Origin: Polyangia bacterium
GTDB taxonomy: Bacteria > Myxococcota_A > Polyangia > Polyangiales > Polyangiaceae
NCBI GenBank assembly: GCA_030433055.1
Contig: JAUILJ010000013.1
Coordinates: 1-24,140 of the forward strand
DNA length: 24,140 nt
Reading direction: 5' to 3'
Position numbers and translations under genes: made by a program. Positions 14,349-22,382 of this stretch are shown here, in pieces. The stretch's first letter is position 1. Every line of letters starts with the position of its first letter. Under the pieces are notes generated by a model. That model was not told the DNA's origin. It did no database searches and saw only the letters and a program-made list of their open reading frames with translations.

Positions 14349-17300
14349 ATGATCGGCAAGGCTGCACGTTTCGTCATCGACAACCCGCTCTTGGCCATCT
14401 TGGGTGTGGTGGTCTTACTCGTCGTTGGGGTTCGCAGCTACGGTCGGCTCCCCATCGACGCCGTTCCGGACGTCACCAATGTCCAGGTGCAGGTGCTCAC
14501 GTCAGCGCCCGGCCTGTCCCCGGTCGAGGTCGAGCGACTGGTAACGCAGCCGGTGGAGCTCGCCATGACCGGGATCCCTGGCGTCGAGCGCGTGCGCTCG
14601 GTGTCTCGAGCCGGGGTCAGCGCCGTCACGCTGGTGTTCGACGACGGGATGGATGTGGAGAAGGCCCGCCAGCTGGTGGGGCAACGCTTGGCGCGCGCGC
14701 GGGAGTCGATCCCGATGACCGCGGGACGCCCAGAGCTCGGCCCCCTGACGACTGGCCTCGGCGAGGTCTACCACTTCACGATCAGCTGGCCGGGGCATTC
14801 TCCCGCGGAAATAAGAACACTACTCGAGTGGGACATCGCATATCGCCTGCGCTCGGTCCCCGGAGTCGTGGAGGTAAACCCATGGGGCGGTGACGAGCGC
14901 CAGATCGAAGTGCGACTTCGCGAACCGGATCTGTTCACCGTGGGGATCTCTCCAAGACAGGTGCAGGACGCAGTGCTCGCTGGCGGGCAGAACGTCAGCG
15001 CTGGCTCCATCGAGCGTCGAGAAGAAGGCACCTTCGTGCGCCTGGACGGGTCATTCCGCAAGCCATCGGATGTCGCCGGCTTGGTGGTGAAGGCGCCCCA
15101 TGACGCCGGGACTCCAGTGCTGGTTTCCGACGTTGCGGACGTCACCGACGGCGCGGCTCCGCGCTTCAGTGCGGCGACGGCGGACGGACGCGGAGAGACC
15201 GTGTACGCGATGGTGCAGATGGTGGCCGGCGGCAACGCCCACGACGTGGTGGCGCGGGTAAAGCAGCGGCTTGCGGAGATCGAACCCACGCTGCCCGAAG
15301 GTGTACAGCTCGAGCCGTTCTACGACCGCGCGGCGTTCGTGGACGACGTGCTCCGAACCGTTAAGAAGAGCCTGCTCGAGGGCGGCCTGGTCGTGGCGCT
15401 CGTCCTGCTGCTGATGCTCGGGGATTTCCGCGCTGGCTTGCTGGTAGCGAGCGTGATCCCGCTCAGCATGCTCGGCGCCTTCGCGTTGATGTACGCGACC
15501 GGGGTGAGCGGGAACCTACTGAGCCTCGGCGCGATCGACTTCGGCCTGGTAGTGGATGGCGCGGTGGTGGTCGTCGAGGGCGCCCTCGCCGCGATGGCAG
15601 CGCGAAAGCTCACAGGCAGAGCGGCGATGGGCGCCGTCGCCGGGGAGGTCGGGAGGCCAGTGACGATCGCCGTACTGATCATCGCGATCGTCTATGTTCC
15701 GGTGCTGTTGCTCGAGGGCGTCGAGGGCAAGATGTTTCGCCCGATGGCCCTCACCGTGCTGTTCGCCATCGGCACGGCGTTGATCTTGACGTTCACCTGG
15801 GTGCCCGCGATTGGCAGCCTGGTGCTCAAGCACGCTCACGAACGCGAACCCTGGCTGGCGCGCAAGCTCTCCGCACTGTACTCGCCCATCGCCGCCTTCG
15901 TGACTCCTCGTTGGAGGCTCATGGCGGGCGCCCTCGGGGCACTCCTGGTAGCAGGAGCCGCCGTCGCCACCACGCGCGGCGCGGAGTTCGTGCCCCGACT
16001 GGAAGAGGGAGATCTGGCGATCCAGATCACGCGACCACCCAGCGTCTCGTTGGAGGAGGCGGTACGCGGCACGACCACTGTAGAGCAGACCCTCGCTCGT
16101 TTCCCCGAGGTAGAGCGAGTGGTGTCGCGAACCGGGAGCCCGGACGTCGCGACGGACGTGATGGGCGTGGAGCAGAGCGACGTCCTCGTCATGCTCAAGC
16201 CGAGAAGCGAATGGAAGACCGCAGATAGCGCAGCCGGATTCGCTGCGGTGTTCGAACCCGCCCTGCGCGAGGCGCTCCCGGGCGCTGCGTTCGGCTTCAC
16301 CCAACCCATCGAAATGCGAGTCGACGAGCTGATCGGGGGCGTCCGGTCCGATGTTGGCGTGAAGATCTTCGGCGACGATCTGAACGTGCTGCGGCGCCTG
16401 GCCGATGAGATGAGCAGCGTGATCTCATCCACCCCCGGCGCCGCCGACGTCCGCGTCGAACCCATCAGCGGGTTGCGGATGCTCACGATGCGCCCCAACA
16501 GCGCAAAACTGAGCCGCCTTGGGGTACGACCAGAGGAGGTGGAGCGCTTCGTGGAGACGCTGCGCATGGGCACTCCCGTGGGCAAGCTGGTCGATGGCGA
16601 GCGGCGCTTCGACGTCGTCGTGCGCATGGCAACGTCTCCCGCCGCAGATCCTTACCCGCTCAGCCGATTGCGCATGCCCCTGGAGGACGGCCGCTCGGTG
16701 CTGCTGGGCGATGTGGTGGACATCCACGAGCAGAGCGGGCCCGCCCAAGTCAGCCGCGAGCAAGCAAGGAGACGCGTCGTGATCGAAGCCAACGTCCGTG
16801 GGCGCGATCTGGCAAGCTTCGTTCAGGAACTCCAGCAGCGAGTGCGCAAGGTGAAGCTGCCTGCTGGCTACTACGTGGAGTACGGCGGTGAGTACGAAAA
16901 CCTGGCGCGCGCGACCCAGCGGCTCGCGCTGATCGTGCCAGCCACGTTGCTGGCCATCCTGGTGCTGCTCTACCTCGCCTTCGGCTCCGTCAGACCGGCG
17001 CTGCTCATCTTCGTCAACGTGCCCGCCGCAGCAACCGGTGGCGTGTTCGCGCTCGCGCTGCGCGGCCTTGATCTGTCGATCAGCGCGGCTGTCGGCTTCC
17101 TCGCGCTGTTCGGCGTGGCCACGCTCAACGGGGTCGTTTTGCTCGCTGCCGCAAGGCAACGCCAGCTCCACGGCGAAGACCGGATGGGTGCCAGCCTGAA
17201 CGCAGCCAAGGAGCGGCTGCGGCCCGTGGTCACGACCGCGCTGGTAGCGGCGCTCGGCTTCGTTCCCATGGCGCTGGCCACCGGGACGGGGTCCGAGGTG

Positions 17301-17438
17301 CAACGGCCACTCGCGACCGTGGTGATCGGCGGTCTCGTCACCGCCACCCTCGCGACGCTGCTGGCACTTCCGGCGCTCTTCGCGCGTTTCGGCGGGGACG
17401 TGGACGCACGTGACGAGGCGACCTCAGGCGGCGCCTGA
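14349..17438 (+). CDS. Heavy-metal RND efflux pump, CzcA family
   Basis: The 1029-residue inner-membrane transporter exports metal cations using the proton gradient. ATG 14349 was chosen: GGAG is spaced 5 nt before it, and MIGKAARFVIDNPLLAI is the standard N-terminus. The family signature in the fourth membrane helix is complete, IDFGLVVDGAVVVVEG with D397, D403 and E410, the proton-relay triad of HME-RND pumps. PIEMRVDELIGGVRSDVGVKIFGDD in the porter domain is the Czc type (Zn/Co/Cd/Ni) rather than the monovalent Cus type. Two homologous halves with about 12 membrane segments and two large periplasmic loops are apparent. The exact metal is not decided. The last 15 nt overlap the oppositely oriented hybrid kinase gene. 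I withhold a gene symbol because only the family is certain. Confidence 0.94.
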   Translation: MIGKAARFVIDNPLLAILGVVVLLVVGVRSYGRLPIDAVPDVTNVQVQVLTSAPGLSPVEVERLVTQPVELAMTGIPGVERVRSVSRAGVSAVTLVFDDGMDVEKARQLVGQRLARARESIPMTAGRPELGPLTTGLGEVYHFTISWPGHSPAEIRTLLEWDIAYRLRSVPGVVEVNPWGGDERQIEVRLREPDLFTVGISPRQVQDAVLAGGQNVSAGSIERREEGTFVRLDGSFRKPSDVAGLVVKAPHDAGTPVLVSDVADVTDGAAPRFSAATADGRGETVYAMVQMVAGGNAHDVVARVKQRLAEIEPTLPEGVQLEPFYDRAAFVDDVLRTVKKSLLEGGLVVALVLLLMLGDFRAGLLVASVIPLSMLGAFALMYATGVSGNLLSLGAIDFGLVVDGAVVVVEGALAAMAARKLTGRAAMGAVAGEVGRPVTIAVLIIAIVYVPVLLLEGVEGKMFRPMALTVLFAIGTALILTFTWVPAIGSLVLKHAHEREPWLARKLSALYSPIAAFVTPRWRLMAGALGALLVAGAAVATTRGAEFVPRLEEGDLAIQITRPPSVSLEEAVRGTTTVEQTLARFPEVERVVSRTGSPDVATDVMGVEQSDVLVMLKPRSEWKTADSAAGFAAVFEPALREALPGAAFGFTQPIEMRVDELIGGVRSDVGVKIFGDDLNVLRRLADEMSSVISSTPGAADVRVEPISGLRMLTMRPNSAKLSRLGVRPEEVERFVETLRMGTPVGKLVDGERRFDVVVRMATSPAADPYPLSRLRMPLEDGRSVLLGDVVDIHEQSGPAQVSREQARRRVVIEANVRGRDLASFVQELQQRVRKVKLPAGYYVEYGGEYENLARATQRLALIVPATLLAILVLLYLAFGSVRPALLIFVNVPAAATGGVFALALRGLDLSISAAVGFLALFGVATLNGVVLLAAARQRQLHGEDRMGASLNAAKERLRPVVTTALVAALGFVPMALATGTGSEVQRPLATVVIGGLVTATLATLLALPALFARFGGDVDARDEATSGGA

Positions 17439-18995
17439 CGCTGTTTCGCTCTCAGGCGCGCTTTCACCGCCGGAGAGCACCTCTCTCACCCGTGCCTTGA
17501 GGGCTCGGGGGGTGAGGGGCTTCTGCAAGTAGGCTGCATCCGACTCAAGCAGCTGATGTACGGTCACCGTGTCGTTGGTGTAGCCAGACATGAACAGCAC
17601 CAGCAGGTCTGGGCGCACAGCTTTGAGGCGTTGCGCCAGCTCTCGACCTCCGACTCGAGGCAACACGAGATCAGTCAGCAGCAGGTGGATCCTCCCCTTG
17701 TGTTGTTCAGCAAGGATCATCGCTTCGCCCGCGTTCGAGGCAACCAGGACCTGATAGCCGCCCCGATGGAGGATCGCTTGCGCCACGTGCCGCACCTGTT
17801 CATCGTCTTCGACCAGCAGGATCGTCTCATTTCCTCGACTTGACTCCGGGGCCTTCACGAGCGGCCGTCGCTCCGCTGTAGCCGTTACCTCAGGGAAATA
17901 TACTTTGAAGGTGGTCCCCACTCCGGGCTCACTGTAGAGCCAGATGTGCCCCTCGTTCTGCTTGACGATCCCGAACACCGTCGACAGGCCAAGCCCGGTG
18001 CCCTTGCCTTGCTCCTTGGTGGTAAAGAACGGCTCGAACACGCGGCGTTGCACCTCGCGATCCATGCCCTGCCCCGTATCGCTGACCGCCAGCATCACGT
18101 AAGGCCCGGGCTTGGTGTCCAGGTGCACGCGTGAGTATTCCTCGTCGAGATGCACGTTCCGCGTCTCGATCGTCAGCTGTCCCCCTTGGGGCATCGCGTC
18201 CCGCGCATTGACCGCGAGGTTCATGAGCACCTGGTCGACCATGCCAGGGTCAGCCACCACGCGACCGAGCTCCGCCTCGTGCAGGCAGTTCAGCTCGATG
18301 TCGGCGCCGAGCAGGCGCGCCAGCATGCGCTCTGACCCCGCGATGACTTCGTTCAAGTTGAGCACCTTCGGCTCCAGCACCCTTCGGCGGCTGAACGTCA
18401 GGAGCTGCCGGGTGAGCTCGGTCGCTCGCTGACCTGCGAGTCGGATCTCGTCCACATCCGCGCGCAGCGGATCATCCGCCCGTAGGTCCATGTAGAGCAG
18501 CTCGGCGCAGCTGAGCACGACCGAGAGCAGGTTGTTGAAGTCGTGGGCCACGCCTCCTGCGAGGCGACCAATGGCCTCCATCTTCTGCGCCTGGCGAAGC
18601 TGCTCTTCCATTTCCGCGAACTCTCGCTCTTTATTTTTCTGTGCGGTAATGTCTAGAGACAGAACACACACCCCCTTGGGCACGGGAACGAAGCGCAGCT
18701 CGAACCAGCCTATCGAGCCGTCGGGGTAGTCGAACTGGTTGATCATGCGCTGCTCCGCCCGCTCATCGAGCGCTCGGCGCAGGGTCAGGAACATCGGGGT
18801 CTGCTCGATTCCCGGATAGCACTCCATCATGGTGCGACCGAGCAGCTCCTCCCGGCTCCGCTTGCTTTGGGCGATCAGCGCGTCATTGGCGTACAGGTAG
18901 CGAAAGTCGAAATCGACGACCTGACAACCTTCGTGCAGGCTCTCCAGAACCTCGAGCGCAATCAAATCGGCACCAACAGAACCGGAGCCAGCCAT
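17424..18995 (-). CDS. Soluble PAS-domain hybrid histidine kinase (PAS-HisKA-HATPase-REC)
   Basis: ATG 18993-18995, preceded by a good AAGGGGG site, gives 523 residues; longer upstream reading lacks family features. Residues about 12-125 are a PAS/PAC domain (EGCQVVDFDFRYLYANDAL, then GVCVLSLDITAQKNKE). HisKA follows with H151 in GGVAHDFNNLLS, then the ATPase domain with N263 (NLAVNARDAMPQGG), SDTGQGM and KGTGLGLSTVFGIVKQNEG. The receiver (390-505) has D397/D398, D442 (LLTDLVLPRVGG) and K492. No membrane segment is present, so it senses a cytosolic signal, perhaps redox or a small ligand in the PAS. The H-D-F-N-N form marks the NtrB-like kinase class often found in myxobacteria. An output partner is not encoded beside it. 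Confidence 0.93.
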   Translation of the reverse strand: MAGSGSVGADLIALEVLESLHEGCQVVDFDFRYLYANDALIAQSKRSREELLGRTMMECYPGIEQTPMFLTLRRALDERAEQRMINQFDYPDGSIGWFELRFVPVPKGVCVLSLDITAQKNKEREFAEMEEQLRQAQKMEAIGRLAGGVAHDFNNLLSVVLSCAELLYMDLRADDPLRADVDEIRLAGQRATELTRQLLTFSRRRVLEPKVLNLNEVIAGSERMLARLLGADIELNCLHEAELGRVVADPGMVDQVLMNLAVNARDAMPQGGQLTIETRNVHLDEEYSRVHLDTKPGPYVMLAVSDTGQGMDREVQRRVFEPFFTTKEQGKGTGLGLSTVFGIVKQNEGHIWLYSEPGVGTTFKVYFPEVTATAERRPLVKAPESSRGNETILLVEDDEQVRHVAQAILHRGGYQVLVASNAGEAMILAEQHKGRIHLLLTDLVLPRVGGRELAQRLKAVRPDLLVLFMSGYTNDTVTVHQLLESDAAYLQKPLTPRALKARVREVLSGGESAPESETASGAA

Positions 18996-19138
18996 CGAAC
19001 CCCCTTGCTGCCAAAAGTCTGCCACAGCGCAGCTTCGATTTCGACGACCCGCTCCCCCAAAGAAAGCTGCAGAAGCTCCAGCTTCGACACAAACGCCACG
19101 CGCACAACACGCCGTGCGGGCTCGACGCAGGTGTCGAC

Positions 19139-19156
19139 TCGTGAGGGGCCTCACGA
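19139..19156 (-). terminator. Hairpin just after nhaA, probable terminator
   Basis: TCGTGAGG and CCTCACGA form a perfect 8-bp inverted repeat around 2 nt (best as a 7-bp stem with a 4-nt loop). It starts 5 nt past the nhaA stop on the minus strand, where a terminator is expected before the separate kinase gene. It lacks a U-tract, so it may stop transcription only weakly or act in 3' end protection. In the rest of the 166-nt gap (18996-19161) a 6-bp inverted repeat AAGCTG/CAGCTT occurs at 19064-19084. Confidence 0.45.
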
Positions 19157-19161
19157 CCTGA

Positions 19162-20349
19162 CTAGGCTGCCACGCTCGAGGTCTGCACGCCCCGAGCGGC
19201 CCGCCCCTCGCTTCTGCGCGGCAACGCCAACGCGAGTACACCAGCTCCCACGACAGCGGATGCCAGCGACCCGAGAATGACTCCGACCCGCATGGACTCG
19301 AGCTCCGTGGGCGCGCCGCTGAACGCCAGACCACCAATGAAGATGCTCATGGTAAAGCCGATACCCGCAAGCACACTGACTCCCAGGAGCCCCAGCGTCG
19401 TGCTCCCCTCCAGGCGCGGAACCCAGCCCCTTCGCACGGCGATCCAGGAGATGGGGAAGATCCCGACCACCTTGCCCACCGCCAAGCCGAGCCCTACGCC
19501 CAGGGCCGTGGGCGTCGCCAGACCGTCGAGGGACATACCGCGCAGGGAGACGCCAGCGTTCGCGAAGGCGAAGATCGGCAAGATCGCCAGCATGACCCAG
19601 GGGTGTAGCCTGCGCTCCAGCGCGCGCACCGGCGAGTGTTCGGTTGGATCTTTGGATCCATACGGAATCGATAGGCCCACGACGACGCCGGCGATCGTCG
19701 CGTGAATTCCGGACTTGAGCACCGCAACCCAGAGCACCACCCCCACCAGCAGGTAGGGAAGCAGGCTCCTGACCCCGAGCCGATTCAACAACACCAGAGC
19801 GCCGCTCAGGCCACCCGCTACGGCGAGCGCAGTCAGGTTCAAGTCTGCCGAGTAGAAGACCGCGATGATCAAGATCGCCGCGATGTCGTCAAACACGGCC
19901 AGTGTCATCAGGAACGTCGTCAACGAGCGCGGCACCCGGGACCCAAACAGCCCCAGCACGGCCAGTGAGAACGCGATATCCGTTGCGCTAGGAATCGCCC
20001 ACCCAGCTGCGGCCGCTGGCGCGTTGCGGGTAACACCGAGGTAGACGAGCGCAGGAACCGCGATGCCTCCGACCGCGGCGATCGCGGGCAGCACGACCTG
20101 AGACGGTTGCTTGAGCTGCCCGGCCTTGGCCTCGTGCTTGATCTCGAGCGCGATCAACAGGAAGAAGACCGCCATCAACCCGTCGTTGATCCAGAGCAAC
20201 GCGGGCTTTTCGAGCCGCCAGGATCCCGCCCCAACTCCGAGGCTCGTTTGCAGCAGACCCTGGTACGCCTCGCGCAACTCGGTGTTCTCGAACACCAGCG
20301 CCGCGATGGTCGCGCCCACCAACAACAAGCCACCCAGGAGTTTCTTCAT
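19162..20349 (-). CDS. nhaA: Na+/H+ antiporter NhaA
   Basis: The 395-residue inner-membrane protein is close in length to E. coli NhaA (388) and keeps its functional residues: D124 in SATDIAFSLAVLGLFGSRVP, the ion-binding pair D154-D155 in LAVFDDIAAILIIAVFY, H216 in LKSGIHATIAGVVVG (the pH-sensor position) and K293 in GLAVGKVVGIF. About 12 membrane helices are visible. It exchanges two H+ for one Na+ in E. coli. ATG 20349 has GAAGGG 5 nt upstream. A five-codon frame (20346-20363) precedes it and ends inside its start codon. Upstream on the same strand lie a 31-bp palindrome and a LysR gene; by position this regulator could control nhaA as NhaR does in enterics, but it does not look specially like NhaR. 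Confidence 0.95.
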   Translation of the reverse strand: MKKLLGGLLLVGATIAALVFENTELREAYQGLLQTSLGVGAGSWRLEKPALLWINDGLMAVFFLLIALEIKHEAKAGQLKQPSQVVLPAIAAVGGIAVPALVYLGVTRNAPAAAAGWAIPSATDIAFSLAVLGLFGSRVPRSLTTFLMTLAVFDDIAAILIIAVFYSADLNLTALAVAGGLSGALVLLNRLGVRSLLPYLLVGVVLWVAVLKSGIHATIAGVVVGLSIPYGSKDPTEHSPVRALERRLHPWVMLAILPIFAFANAGVSLRGMSLDGLATPTALGVGLGLAVGKVVGIFPISWIAVRRGWVPRLEGSTTLGLLGVSVLAGIGFTMSIFIGGLAFSGAPTELESMRVGVILGSLASAVVGAGVLALALPRRSEGRAARGVQTSSVAA

Positions 20350-20363
20350 CCGCGCCCTTCCAT
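20346..20363 (-). other. Five-codon upstream reading frame overlapping the nhaA start
   Basis: ATG-GAA-GGG-CGC-GGA-TGA begins directly after a perfect AGGAGG (20364-20369) and ends with TGA overlapping the nhaA ATG as ATGA. The AGGAGG abuts this ATG, too close for good initiation, and is 14 nt from the nhaA ATG, longer than ideal; nhaA also has its own GAAGGG. Translation of the mini-frame with coupling to nhaA is possible but unproven. Confidence 0.3.
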
Positions 20364-20418
20364 CCTCCTGGGTAGATCTAGGACCAGAACAACATGTCGG
20401 CAAGGACGCAATATTCGA

Positions 20419-20449
20419 CACGTTATGTAGGTCATGCCTACATAACGTG
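20419..20449. promoter_or_regulatory. Perfect 31-bp palindrome between lysR and nhaA
   Basis: Arms CACGTTATGTAGG and CCTACATAACGTG are exact complements of 13 bp around a 5-nt TCATG core. The second arm contains the stop codon of the LysR gene (20438-20440), and the site centre is 85 nt upstream of the nhaA ATG. As RNA this would be a strong hairpin, but no U-tract follows on the minus strand (next bases TCGAATATTG), so a plain intrinsic terminator is doubtful. It could equally be an operator for a dimeric regulator of nhaA. A weak promoter-like pair, TTGCCG (20403-20398) and TAGATC (20380-20375) with 17 nt between, lies downstream of it toward nhaA. Confidence 0.6.
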
Positions 20450-21427
20450 CTGCGAGTGCGGGCGTCGGATCCTGCGCTGCACCGCCACGGATACCTGGAC
20501 CAAACGCTCACGCAGCCACCCTGCCGCAGGGTCAGCGCCGAAGCGCGAGTGCCACACCAGATCGACGCTGTGATCTGGCAGGGGCAAGGGCGGCGGCAGC
20601 ACGACGAGCCCCAGCTCGGGGCCACACAAAGCAGCGAGCGCAGAGGGCGCGGTGAGCACCAGGTCGGTCTGCGCCACGATGCTCGGAGCAGAGTGGAAGC
20701 TGGGTAGGCGAAGCGCGACGCGACGGGAGAGGCCGCGCTCTGCCAGGACCGTGTCCACCACTCCTGGCCCGCTGCCACTCGGCGTGATCAGGGCGTGAGA
20801 CAGCTGGACGTACTGCTTCAGTTTCAGCTTTGGCTTGGCGCCTTTGCCCAGCGCCGGGTGATCCTTACGGATAAAGCAGGCGTAGCCATCGCGGAACAGC
20901 GTGCGACGCATCAGCCCAGGTGAGTCATTCGTGGGCAGCGTATGCGCGCGAGGGACCACCGCTGCGTCGACTTCTCCTGTCTCGAGCTTCTGCGAGAGCT
21001 GCGGTGCCAGCACCGGGATGACCTGCACGTTCACCTGGGGCGCCTCCCCCCGAACCCCCTCGAGCAACGCCGGGATCGCCAGCACATCGAACAAGTCGGG
21101 CGTCGCGACGCAGAACGTTCGAGTCGATTCGCGTGGGTCGAACTCTCCAGGGTTGACCAGCCCGCGCTCCAAGATCAGCAGAGCGCTACGCACCGGCACC
21201 AGGAGCGCTTCGGCGCGCGGCGTGAGCTCCATACCACTGCCGCTCTTGACCAGAAGCGGATCCGCCGTCACCTCCCGCAACCGCCTCAGGGTGTGGCTCA
21301 TCGCCGACTGGGTGACGCCCATTCGCGCTGCGGCTCGCGTCACGCTCCGCTCCCTGGCCAGCGCATCGAACGCGACGAACAGGTTGAGGTCGATCCCCGC
21401 CAGAGCCTGTGCATGAATCTCATTCAT
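20438..21427 (-). CDS. LysR-family transcriptional regulator (NodD/LinR-like branch)
   Basis: The 329-residue protein begins at ATG 21425-21427 with MNEIHAQALAGIDLNLFVAFDALARERS, then the helix-turn-helix VTRAAARMGVTQSAMSHTLRRLRE (about 30-53) and a wing. DLNLFVAFDAL and SVTRAAARMG mark the branch that includes NodD- and LinR-like regulators. The effector domain opens at TRTFCVATPDLFDVLAIPALLEGV and includes KLETGEVDAAVVPRA. It is divergent from the NmrA-like gene, and a 20-bp dyad starts 2 nt before its own ATG, so that gene is the likeliest target with autoregulation. It may also influence nhaA downstream on the same strand. Its stop codon lies in the 31-bp palindrome. The ligand is unknown. 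Confidence 0.94.
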   Translation of the reverse strand: MNEIHAQALAGIDLNLFVAFDALARERSVTRAAARMGVTQSAMSHTLRRLREVTADPLLVKSGSGMELTPRAEALLVPVRSALLILERGLVNPGEFDPRESTRTFCVATPDLFDVLAIPALLEGVRGEAPQVNVQVIPVLAPQLSQKLETGEVDAAVVPRAHTLPTNDSPGLMRRTLFRDGYACFIRKDHPALGKGAKPKLKLKQYVQLSHALITPSGSGPGVVDTVLAERGLSRRVALRLPSFHSAPSIVAQTDLVLTAPSALAALCGPELGLVVLPPPLPLPDHSVDLVWHSRFGADPAAGWLRERLVQVSVAVQRRIRRPHSQHVM

Positions 21428-21428
21428 G

Positions 21429-21448
21429 AGGATATGACATCATATCCT
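21429..21448. promoter_or_regulatory. 20-bp dyad, probable LysR operator
   Basis: AGGATATGA-CA-TCATATCCT is a perfect inverted repeat with 9-bp arms and a 2-nt spacer, 2 nt upstream of the LysR ATG. Immediately to its right, toward the NmrA-like gene, TTGGGT (21448-21453) and CATAGT (21472-21477) with 18 nt between could be a promoter for that gene. The dyad would then sit just upstream of the -35, the usual place for LysR activation. The dyad is seen; its role is inferred. Confidence 0.6.
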
Positions 21449-21516
21449 TGGGTTCATGGGCAAGCGCTTCCCATAGTCCTCTGCGACGCCACCAACGGCG
21501 CCAAAGAAAGGACCAC

Positions 21517-22362
21517 ATGGCCAAGCATTTCCCCAAAGTAACGACCCTCGTAGTCGGAGGCACCGGCAAGACCGGTGCGCTCGTCGCCCAGAGCCTGGAG
21601 GCGATGGGTCATGCCGCGCGCGTGACATCGCGGCAAGGCAGCCCGAGCTTCGACTGGGAACGCTCAGAGAACTGGAGCGATGTGATCGGTGACGCCGAGC
21701 AGCTGTACATCAGCTACGCACCCGATCTGGCGCTCCCTTCGGCGGCTCCGCAACTCGCGGAGCTGACCCGGATCGCGGTGTCTCGAGGGACCCGGCGAAT
21801 CGTCCTCCTGTCAGGGCGAGGAGAGCCCGAGTGCGAGCCCGCCGAGCGAGTCGTGCGGGAGTCGGGTGCGGCATGGACCATCCTGCGCTGCGCTTGGTTC
21901 AACCAGAATTTCAGCGACGGGGCGCTGCTCCCAGCGGTGCTCTCTGGCTGCATCCGGATGCCAGCGGGAGATGTCCGTGAGCCATTCATCGACACGCGAG
22001 ACATCGCCGAAGTCGCAGTCGCAGCCTTGACCCAACCCGGGCACGACGGCGTCGTTTACGAGCTGACCGGGCCAAGGCTGCTTGGCTTTGCGGACGTCGC
22101 TGCCGAGATCTCCGAAGCTTCCCAGCGCGCAGTCCACTACGAAGCCGTGAGCGAGCAAGCCTATGCTGAAGACCTCTCGGCATTCCTACCCGCAGAGCTG
22201 GCTGCGTGGCTTGCCGCACTGTTCGGTCGTGTGCTGGACGGGCGCAACGCTCAGACGACGAGCGACGTACAGCGCGTACTCGGGCGCCCCCCACGGGACT
22301 TCAGCTCGTTTGCAAGACAAGCAGCAGCGCGAGGCACCTGGAGCGCTCGAGCCTCAGAGTGA
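21517..22362 (+). CDS. NmrA-like NAD(P)-binding protein (atypical SDR)
   Basis: The 281-residue protein starts at ATG 21517 with AAAGGA 5 nt upstream. A Rossmann motif VVGGTGKTG (12-20) binds NAD(P), and TSRQGSPSFDWE after the second strand fits the NmrA/azoreductase-like group (Arg favours NADP). YISYAPDLALPSAAPQLAELTRIAV, RIVLLSGRGEPECEPAERVVRESGAAWTILRCAWFNQNFS and REPFIDTRDIAEVAVAAL are the standard blocks of this family. The classical SDR Tyr-x3-Lys catalytic motif is not evident, so it may act as a redox sensor or as a quinone/azo-type reductase. The divergent LysR gene is the probable regulator. It is convergent with the ABC-F gene, 20 nt away, and has no exported or membrane segment. 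Confidence 0.92.
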   Translation: MAKHFPKVTTLVVGGTGKTGALVAQSLEAMGHAARVTSRQGSPSFDWERSENWSDVIGDAEQLYISYAPDLALPSAAPQLAELTRIAVSRGTRRIVLLSGRGEPECEPAERVVRESGAAWTILRCAWFNQNFSDGALLPAVLSGCIRMPAGDVREPFIDTRDIAEVAVAALTQPGHDGVVYELTGPRLLGFADVAAEISEASQRAVHYEAVSEQAYAEDLSAFLPAELAAWLAALFGRVLDGRNAQTTSDVQRVLGRPPRDFSSFARQAAARGTWSARASE

Positions 22363-22382
22363 ACTCGCGCGGCTCTGGCGGA

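Noticed and set aside
18996..19337. Upstream extension of the hybrid-kinase frame
   Set aside because: It is Arg/Ser-rich, not family-like, and overlaps the nhaA end; AAGGGGG before ATG 18995 marks the start.
20419..20449. Transposon end or attachment site
   Set aside because: There is no transposase, integrase or flanking target duplication near it, and it sits at a gene junction that looks intact.
20350..20778. Upstream extension of the nhaA frame
   Set aside because: It runs through the LysR gene and palindrome in another frame; NhaA proteins start at MKKLL with a good ribosome site.
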